DNA from: Flavobacteriaceae bacterium
Lineage (GTDB): Bacteria > Bacteroidota > Bacteroidia > Flavobacteriales > Flavobacteriaceae
Assembly (NCBI GenBank): GCA_002401215.1
Contig: NVSL01000016.1
Location: forward strand, 11,992-24,105
Direction: 5' to 3'
DNA: 12,114 nt
Shown here: in pieces, positions 5,933-11,078 of the stretch
Layout: each line of letters opens with the position of its first letter
Numbering within the stretch: the stretch's first letter is position 1
Position numbers and translations under genes: made by a program
Notes under the pieces: generated by a model
The model's database searches: none
Told to the model about the DNA's origin: nothing
What the model saw: only the letters and a program-made list of their open reading frames with translations

Positions 5933-7687
5933 TTACTTAATATCAATTTCGTAAGGCAACAAAGCTTGAATCCCTTCCATTTTTGAGAGTCTTTGGATTT
6001 CACTATACACTCTATAATTTATATCTCCCAATTCACTTTTTATCAAATCTTCTTTACTCATTGCAAACGGAAATCCGCTAAACATTTCTTCCAAATCCTT
6101 TTTATATCTTGGGTAATCTGTTGTTTTATAATCAACCAATCCAGCTAATACTGCAGCACCTTCCAAAGCATTTTCCAATCCGCCGAGTTCATCAACCAAG
6201 CCAATTTCAACCGCTTCTTTCCCGGTCCAAACTCTACCTTGAGCAATCGCATCTGTTTCATCAATAGTCATATTTCTACCATCAGCAACACGTTTTAAAA
6301 AAGTTGTATAAACGCGTTCAACGCCTTCTTTTCTTTCGGCATAAAACTCAGAAGTCATCGGTTCATAAACACTATATCCCAACGATTGTTTGTTGGTCGA
6401 AACCTGTTCAGCGTTGATACCAATTTCATTTACCAAACCACTAAAATTCGGAATGGTGCCAAAAACTCCGATAGACCCGGTGATGGTTGTTGGCTCTGCA
6501 TAAATTTTATCGGCATTGGCTGCAATCCAATAGCCACCTGATGCTGCGAGATTTCCCATAGAAACTACCAATGGTTTTTCTTCTTTCAACAACGCCAATT
6601 CTCTACCTATTAAATCACCTGTTAAAGCGACTCCACCAGGGGAATTTATACGCAATACCACCGCTTTTATACTCTTATTTTTTTTGATTTTTCGGATAGC
6701 CTTGATCATACTTTCCTGCCCAATATAAGATTCATCACCCTTGCCATACAACATGGTTCCTTGTGCATACAATACTGCGATTTTGTTGGAGGAGGTTGAA
6801 CTGATGCTACCTTTTCCGGAAGCGATATAATCTTCTAAACTAATTTTATTTGCTTTTTCAGCTCCCGCTAAATCATTTAAAATTGCAGTGTATTCATCCT
6901 TATAAATTGCAGCGTCTAGCAACTTATTTTCTACTGACAATTCCGAACTTCTGCCCAATAAATTATCAGCGATGTTATTCAATTCTGATACTGAAATATT
7001 TCTGCTTTTAGAAATATCCTCTAAAAACACTGACCAAATAGAATTTAAAAACGAGGTGATTTGCTCACGATTTGCATCACTCATTTTATTGTCCAAATAA
7101 CCCTCAACGGCACTCTTGTATTTTCCATGACGAATCACCTCCATCTTAACTCCATACTTGTCTTGAAAATCTTTATAAAAAAGACGCTCAGACGAAAGAC
7201 CTCTAAACTCCACATTTCCATACGGAGTCACATAAACAGCATCGGCAACCGAACTGAGGTAGTAATTTTTTTGTGTATATAAATCTGCATAGGCTGTAAT
7301 AAATTTACCGGATTCTTTAAATTCAATCAATTTTTTTCTGATGGTTTGCAGTTGCGAAATTCCAGCATTCACCATTAAATTTTCAATACTGATCCCTTTA
7401 ATATTATCATCGTATTTGGCATTTTCAATCGCATTTATTATCTGACTTAATTGAAAGGCATTTTTTGCAAACATTGCATCCAACAGGTTGTCAGATTGAG
7501 GCACATAATCTTTCACTTGATCGGTTAAAGTGATTTTTAAAACCGAATTGGTTTTAACTACAATTTCATCTTCTTCATTAAGAACAGAAATCATACTAGA
7601 AAACATTCCACTAATAATCACAAAAAACAATAAAAAAGCGATGGTTGTACCTAAACAACTCGCTAACAGATTCCTCAAAAACTTCAC
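5933..7687 (-). CDS. sppA: Signal peptide peptidase SppA, 67K type
   Basis: A membrane-anchored serine protease that cleaves leftover signal peptides, and perhaps other membrane fragments, at the periplasmic face of the inner membrane. At 584 residues it has the full tandem-domain length of the E. coli 67K type. One N-terminal transmembrane segment (about residues 8-34) precedes the first domain, which supplies the catalytic lysine K191 in RHGKYKSAVEGYL. The second domain (from about 302, NKIAVLYAQG) supplies the nucleophile S383 in SMGNLAASGGYWIAA, followed by the structural ITGSIGVFG loop and the RVWTGKEAVEIGLVDELGG helix. Both halves of the Ser-Lys dyad are intact, so it should be active. 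It is divergent from folK-dnk, and a good -7 box lies 36 bases upstream of the start. A post-stop repeat element follows immediately. Confidence 0.97.
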   Translation of the reverse strand: MKFLRNLLASCLGTTIAFLLFFVIISGMFSSMISVLNEEDEIVVKTNSVLKITLTDQVKDYVPQSDNLLDAMFAKNAFQLSQIINAIENAKYDDNIKGISIENLMVNAGISQLQTIRKKLIEFKESGKFITAYADLYTQKNYYLSSVADAVYVTPYGNVEFRGLSSERLFYKDFQDKYGVKMEVIRHGKYKSAVEGYLDNKMSDANREQITSFLNSIWSVFLEDISKSRNISVSELNNIADNLLGRSSELSVENKLLDAAIYKDEYTAILNDLAGAEKANKISLEDYIASGKGSISSTSSNKIAVLYAQGTMLYGKGDESYIGQESMIKAIRKIKKNKSIKAVVLRINSPGGVALTGDLIGRELALLKEEKPLVVSMGNLAASGGYWIAANADKIYAEPTTITGSIGVFGTIPNFSGLVNEIGINAEQVSTNKQSLGYSVYEPMTSEFYAERKEGVERVYTTFLKRVADGRNMTIDETDAIAQGRVWTGKEAVEIGLVDELGGLENALEGAAVLAGLVDYKTTDYPRYKKDLEEMFSGFPFAMSKEDLIKSELGDINYRVYSEIQRLSKMEGIQALLPYEIDIK

Positions 7688-7722
7688 ACTAAAAAATTTA
7701 AAATTGTTTATAAATAGAGAAA

Positions 7723-7730
7723 CAAAGATA
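7723..7730 (-). promoter_or_regulatory. Probable -7 promoter box for sppA
   Basis: On the minus strand the sequence reads TATCTTTG, a perfect match to the Bacteroidota -7 consensus TAnnTTTG, 36 bases before the sppA ATG. I do not see a convincing TTTG-type -33 box at the expected distance of about 19-21 bases upstream, so this rests on the -7 element and its position. Confidence 0.5.
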
Positions 7731-7816
7731 CACTTTTATACCCTACATTTCTTTTCTTTGTATTCCTTATTAAATTAATCCAAAACTTAGATTTTAACAA
7801 ATTTATATTGGATATC

Positions 7817-7836
7817 ATTCCTGTAAAATCAGGAAT
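7817..7836. repeat. Short hairpin attcctg/caggaat
   Basis: Perfect 7-bp stem (7817-7823 with 7830-7836) around taaaat, in the divergent sppA/folK-dnk region. It shares the arm attcctg with the hairpin 41 bases downstream. It resembles the attcctgc...gcaggaat palindromes frequent between genes in this phylum. No T tract follows. Confidence 0.5.
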
Positions 7837-7857
7837 CTATGGTTTATTTAGGTTTGA

Positions 7858-7877
7858 ATTCCTGCCTTTGCAAGAAT
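7858..7877. repeat. Second short hairpin attcctgc/gcaagaat
   Basis: An 8-bp stem with one C-A mismatch (7858-7865 with 7870-7877) around cttt, starting with the same attcctg arm as the neighbour at 7817. It ends 36 bases before the folK-dnk start and could influence its leader. The remaining parts of the 226-base divergent region show nothing else I can support. Confidence 0.5.
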
Positions 7878-7913
7878 CATAAAATTTTGTATTTAATTAG
7901 ATTGCATAAATAG

Positions 7914-9044
7914 TTGAAAATAGTTAGAACCACATATTTATCCCTAGGCAGCAACCAAGGTAACAAGCTGCAAAACTTGCAAACAGCTGTTAATTTGATT
8001 GATGAAAAAGTGGGTGCTGTTATAAAAATTTCATCTATTTATAAAACAGCTTCTTGGGGTTTTGACAGCGATGATTTCTATAATATATGTGTAGAAGTTT
8101 CTACCAATTTGAATCCTGAAAATCTGATTTCGAAACTCTTAGAAATTGAAACTTTTTTGGGTAGAATTAGAAATGATGACAAGCAATACAACGCAAGAAT
8201 TATCGACCTCGACATTTTACTTTTTGAGGATGAAATTATTTTTGCTCCAGATTTAATTGTACCACATCCAAGGATGTTAGACCGTAAATTTGTGATGGTT
8301 CCTTTAACAGAAATTGCTCCAAATTTTAAACACCCTATTGAGAAGCAAACCATTTTAATGTGTCTTCAAAATTGTGATGATAAAAGTGATATTGAAAAAA
8401 TTGAGGACGAAATTATTAGACCTATTTCACTTTTCGAAAAATACAATTACATCGCTATCGAAGGGAATATTGGTGCTGGAAAAACATCACTCGCCAAAAT
8501 GATTGGCGATGATTACAACGCAAAATTGGTGTTAGAGCGTTTTGCCGATAATCCGTTTTTACCTAAGTATTATAAGGATATGGAGCGCTATGCCTTTCCG
8601 TTAGAGATGAGTTTTTTGGCAGATAGATATAACCAACTCACCGAAGATTTAGCACAATTCGATTTGTTTAAAAGCTTTATCGTATCCGATTATTACATTT
8701 TTAAATCACTGATTTTTGCGCAAGTTTCACTTCACAAAGATGAATATTCTTTGTACCGAAAAATATTTGATGTGATGTATAAAGAGATTTCAAAACCCGA
8801 TTTATATGTGTATCTCTATCAAAATACAGATCGTTTATTGGACAACATAAAAAAACGCGGACGTGATTATGAGCAAGATATTCAACCAGAATATTTGGAT
8901 AAAATTCACGCAGGATATTCTACTTTTATAAAATCTGAAGAAGCGCTCAACACTCTTGTTATTGATGTTTCGGAATTAGATTTTGTGAACAATCCTGATG
9001 ATTATCGTTTGGTGATTAATCAGATATCGGAGTTTAAATCTTAA
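7914..9044 (+). CDS. folK: Fusion protein: HPPK (FolK) plus deoxynucleoside kinase
   Basis: This is a two-enzyme polypeptide of 376 residues. Residues about 5-160 are 6-hydroxymethyl-7,8-dihydropterin pyrophosphokinase: TYLSLGSNQGNK opening, magnesium-binding D98 and D100 in ARIIDLDILLF, and VPHPRMLDRKFVMVPLTEIAP. Residues about 175-376 are a dCK/dGK-type deoxynucleoside kinase: P-loop GNIGAGKT (184-191), ERFADNPFLPKYY, and the arginine-rich lid KKRGRDYEQDI. The usual E/D-R-S triad region reads SDYYIFKSLIFA, so the arginine of that motif is replaced. Flavobacterial dNKs of this kind are, as I recall, deoxyadenosine-preferring. Start choice: TAG at 7911 closes the frame, and TTG at 7914 is the first usable start, six residues before the conserved Tyr of the HPPK strand. 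The intact single frame makes a true fusion, not a sequencing artefact, likely. Confidence 0.95.
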   Translation: MKIVRTTYLSLGSNQGNKLQNLQTAVNLIDEKVGAVIKISSIYKTASWGFDSDDFYNICVEVSTNLNPENLISKLLEIETFLGRIRNDDKQYNARIIDLDILLFEDEIIFAPDLIVPHPRMLDRKFVMVPLTEIAPNFKHPIEKQTILMCLQNCDDKSDIEKIEDEIIRPISLFEKYNYIAIEGNIGAGKTSLAKMIGDDYNAKLVLERFADNPFLPKYYKDMERYAFPLEMSFLADRYNQLTEDLAQFDLFKSFIVSDYYIFKSLIFAQVSLHKDEYSLYRKIFDVMYKEISKPDLYVYLYQNTDRLLDNIKKRGRDYEQDIQPEYLDKIHAGYSTFIKSEEALNTLVIDVSELDFVNNPDDYRLVINQISEFKS

Positions 9045-9045
9045 T

Positions 9046-9104
9046 GAGATAAGAGATTTATGACCGCTTTACTGATAGATAAGAGATGTACAGATAGATG
9101 TTAG
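9046..9104 (+). repeat. Post-stop 7-nt-period element, copy B (after folK-dnk)
   Basis: It starts two bases after the folK-dnk stop. Two 14-mers, agataagagattta (9047-9060) and agataagagatgta (9077-9090), match at 13 of 14 positions and lie 30 bases apart, with gaccgctttactgatag between them; more heptamer-like units follow (cagatag, atgttag). The layout, spacing and core parallel copy A after sppA in the same orientation relative to the upstream gene. Confidence 0.6.
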
Positions 9105-9132
9105 AAAACCAGAAATATCAATACTACTACAA

Positions 9133-9172
9133 TGTCACACTGTCCCGATAATAATCGGGATTGTCGAAGTGC
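9133..9172. repeat. Nested palindromic repeat
   Basis: An inner hairpin, tcccgat/atcggga (9143-9149 with 9154-9160, loop aata), sits between tgtcacactg (9133-9142) and ttgtcgaagtgc (9161-9172). The outer pieces look like the two halves of the common flavobacterial repeat tgtcacactgagc...ttgtcgaagtg, here split by the inner palindrome. The same inner stem recurs at 10956 with a different loop. No T tract follows, so termination is not indicated. Confidence 0.6.
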
Positions 9173-9221
9173 TATAATACAAGTCTAACTTCGCACGTCT
9201 CAATACTCAAATCTTTTTTTT

Positions 9222-9803
9222 ATGAATAAAAAAATACGAAACATACGCACCAAATTATTGTCAGACAATTGGTACACCCTCAACAAAATATCTTTCGAAT
9301 ATTTAAATAATAATGGGGAATGGGAAACCCAACACAGAGAATCGTATGACCGCGGTAATGGCGCTGCAATCCTCTTATACAATCCAACGAAAAAAACGGT
9401 GGTTTTAACGCGTCAGTTTCGCATGCCTACGTATGTAAATGGCAATGATGACGGAATGTCAATCGAGGTTTGCGCTGGCTTATTAGATGGTGATGACCCT
9501 GAAACCTGTGTTATCAAAGAAGCCGAAGAAGAATCTGGATACCGAGTTACAAAAGTCAAAAAAGTATTGGAAGCCTATATGTCTCCAGGAGCAGTTACCG
9601 AAATTGTTTCGATGTTTGTTGCCGAATATAATGACCAAATGAAAGTAAGTAATGGTGGTGGTTTAGAAGATGAACACGAAAATATTGAAGTGCTAGAAGT
9701 TCCTTTTTCTGATGCCCTAAAAATGGTAGAAACGGGAGAAATATCCGACGGAAAAACAATTATACTGTTGCAATATGCACAGATTAACAATTTGATTAAC
9801 TAA
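9222..9803 (+). CDS. nudK: Nudix hydrolase, NudK-like (GDP-mannose pyrophosphatase type)
   Basis: A 193-residue Nudix enzyme that closely follows E. coli NudK, which hydrolyses GDP-mannose and related nucleotide sugars to a nucleoside monophosphate and a sugar phosphate. Shared landmarks in order are LLSDNWYTL, YDRGNGAAILLYNPTKKTVVLTRQFR, YVNGN, the Nudix box (86-107, GLLDGDDPETCVIKEAEEESGY), AYMSPGAVTEI, and GGGLEDEHENIEVLEVPFSDAL. Metal-ligand glutamates E100, E103 and E104 are in place. The box departs from the textbook GX5EX7REUXEEXGU, with Asp at the first Glu position and one residue fewer before KE; E. coli NudK has the same shortened spacing. The substrate is inferred from family only. 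ATG at 9222 follows a run of T; no Shine-Dalgarno sequence is visible. The 177 bases upstream are filled with repeats. Confidence 0.93.
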   Translation: MNKKIRNIRTKLLSDNWYTLNKISFEYLNNNGEWETQHRESYDRGNGAAILLYNPTKKTVVLTRQFRMPTYVNGNDDGMSIEVCAGLLDGDDPETCVIKEAEEESGYRVTKVKKVLEAYMSPGAVTEIVSMFVAEYNDQMKVSNGGGLEDEHENIEVLEVPFSDALKMVETGEISDGKTIILLQYAQINNLIN

Positions 9804-9911
9804 TAAGGTTTCAATTACTCTTCAAACAATAATTCTCTCATTTTTCTACACTTTCCGAAAACGATTTCAGTAAAAAAGCAGTTTATTTTTTATAAACTTA
9901 TTTATTAAAGT

Positions 9912-9937
9912 AGTATTTTTGCATACTTAAAAATACT
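9912..9937 (+). promoter_or_regulatory. Probable pdhA promoter -7 box overlapped by a 9-bp inverted repeat
   Basis: TATTTTTG at 9914-9921 fits the Bacteroidota -7 consensus TAnnTTTG, 25 bases before the pdhA ATG. It lies inside a perfect 9-bp dyad, agtattttt (9912-9920) and aaaaatact (9929-9937), separated by 8 bases. The dyad would span the -7 box and the predicted start of transcription, the typical place for a repressor site. A -33 TTTG box is not evident. The rest of the nudK-pdhA gap (9804-9911) holds only a weak 6-bp hairpin at 9881-9897. Confidence 0.5.
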
Positions 9938-9946
9938 TAGATATTT

Positions 9947-10945
9947 ATGAAGCCTATCACTAAAGAAACCTACGTAAATTGGTACAAAGACATGTTGTTC
10001 TGGAGAAAGTTTGAAGACAAACTTGCAGCCGTTTACATACAACAAAAAGTAAGAGGGTTTTTACATCTATACAACGGTCAAGAAGCAGTTTTAGCGGGTG
10101 CATTGCACGCAATGGAATTAGGGAAAGATAAAATGATTACTGCGTATCGTAACCACGTGCAACCAATCGGAATGGGTGTTGACCCAAAAAAAATCTTTGC
10201 CGAATTGTACGGAAAAGTTACTGGAACATCCAAAGGGATGGGTGGCTCTATGCACATCTTTTCTAAAGAAAAAGGATTTTATGGTGGTCACGGAATTGTA
10301 GGTGGTCAGATTCCATTAGGAGCTGGTATTGCATTTGCTGACAAATATTTTGAACGCGATGGTGTTACCTTAACTTATTTTGGTGATGGTGCTGCAAGAC
10401 AAGGAACTTTACACGAAACATTTAACATGGCAATGCTATGGAAATTACCGGTTGTATTTATTGTAGAAAATAATGGATATGCCATGGGTACATCCGTAGA
10501 GAGAACTGCAAATCACAACGATATTTGGAAATTAGGCTTGGGCTATAAAATGCCTTCTGGTCCTGTTGATGGGATGAATCCTGTTGCAGTTACTGAGGCA
10601 ATGGACGAAGCAATTGAAAGAGCAAGAACTGGTGGCGGACCCACTTTCTTAGAAATGAGAACCTACAGATATAGAGGTCATTCAATGTCTGATGCACAAC
10701 ATTACAGAACTAAAGATGAAGTTGCAGAATACAAAAAATTAGATCCTATTACACAAGTATTAGATGTGATAAAAGAGAAGAATTATTTGTCAGCAGATGA
10801 GATTGGTGCAATTGAAAAAGATGTAAAAGAACGCGTTTTAGAATGTGTGAAATTTGCTGAAGAATCTGCATATCCAGAAAAACAACAATTATATGATATG
10901 GTGTATGAGCAGGAAGATTATCCGTTCTTAAAACACCGATATTAA
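9947..10945 (+). CDS. pdhA: Pyruvate dehydrogenase E1 component, alpha subunit
   Basis: E1-alpha binds thiamine diphosphate at the interface with E1-beta and starts pyruvate decarboxylation in the PDH complex. The protein is 332 residues, normal for a separate alpha subunit. The thiamine-diphosphate motif GDG-X26-NN is exact: G146-D147-G148 and N175-N176. Other signatures are AYRNHVQPIGMGV, TSKGMGGSMHIF, GGHGIVGGQIPLGAGIAFA, and the active-site loop YRGHSMSDAQHYRTKDEV. E1-beta is not in the window; pdhC (E2) follows directly after a 133-base gap, an arrangement I know from flavobacteria in which the beta subunit is encoded elsewhere. The conserved PDH rather than branched-chain subtype is supported by SKGMGGSMHIF and by the lipoyl E2 neighbour. 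ATG at 9947 lies 25 bases after the -7 box. Confidence 0.97.
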   Translation: MKPITKETYVNWYKDMLFWRKFEDKLAAVYIQQKVRGFLHLYNGQEAVLAGALHAMELGKDKMITAYRNHVQPIGMGVDPKKIFAELYGKVTGTSKGMGGSMHIFSKEKGFYGGHGIVGGQIPLGAGIAFADKYFERDGVTLTYFGDGAARQGTLHETFNMAMLWKLPVVFIVENNGYAMGTSVERTANHNDIWKLGLGYKMPSGPVDGMNPVAVTEAMDEAIERARTGGGPTFLEMRTYRYRGHSMSDAQHYRTKDEVAEYKKLDPITQVLDVIKEKNYLSADEIGAIEKDVKERVLECVKFAEESAYPEKQQLYDMVYEQEDYPFLKHRY

Positions 10946-10955
10946 TAAACAACAA

Positions 10956-10973
10956 TCCCGATAGCTATCGGGA
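10956..10973. repeat. Perfect 18-bp palindrome after pdhA
   Basis: tcccgatagctatcggga is fully self-complementary, 11 bases after the pdhA stop. As RNA it would form the same 7-bp tcccgat/atcggga stem as the hairpin at 9143-9160, with loop agct in place of aata. There is no T tract. It may act as a transcript-end or processing signal between pdhA and pdhC, or be a mobile palindromic repeat. Confidence 0.65.
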
Positions 10974-10987
10974 CCAAATAACAAAAC

Positions 10988-11055
10988 ACAAATTCCAAAT
11001 AATATCGAAATGCCAATTGGGTTTTGAAATTTGTAATTTGTAATTTGTAATTTTT
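10988..11055 (+). repeat. 7-nt repeat tract with inverted partner, pdhA-pdhC gap
   Basis: Three perfect copies of aatttgt (11028-11048) and a decayed fourth (aattttt) lie just before pdhC. The complementary acaaatt occurs at 10988-10994 followed by ccaaata, and ccaattgg (11013-11020) is a small palindrome between them. The layout, heptamers facing inverted heptamers, recalls the arms around the four-helix-bundle gene but encloses no gene. Confidence 0.55.
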
Positions 11056-11078
11056 TAATTTTATAAAAATTAAACTTT

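Noticed and set aside
8078..8353. Minus-strand open frame inside folK-dnk
   Set aside because: It is antisense to the conserved HPPK core.
9881..9897. gtttat/ataaac hairpin as a terminator after the Nudix gene
   Set aside because: The stem is only six A/T-rich base pairs with the T run in the loop rather than after the stem, so it is too weak to call.
11028..11055. CRISPR-like array from the aatttgt repeats
   Set aside because: The units are 7 bases and directly abutting without spacers, and no cas gene is nearby.
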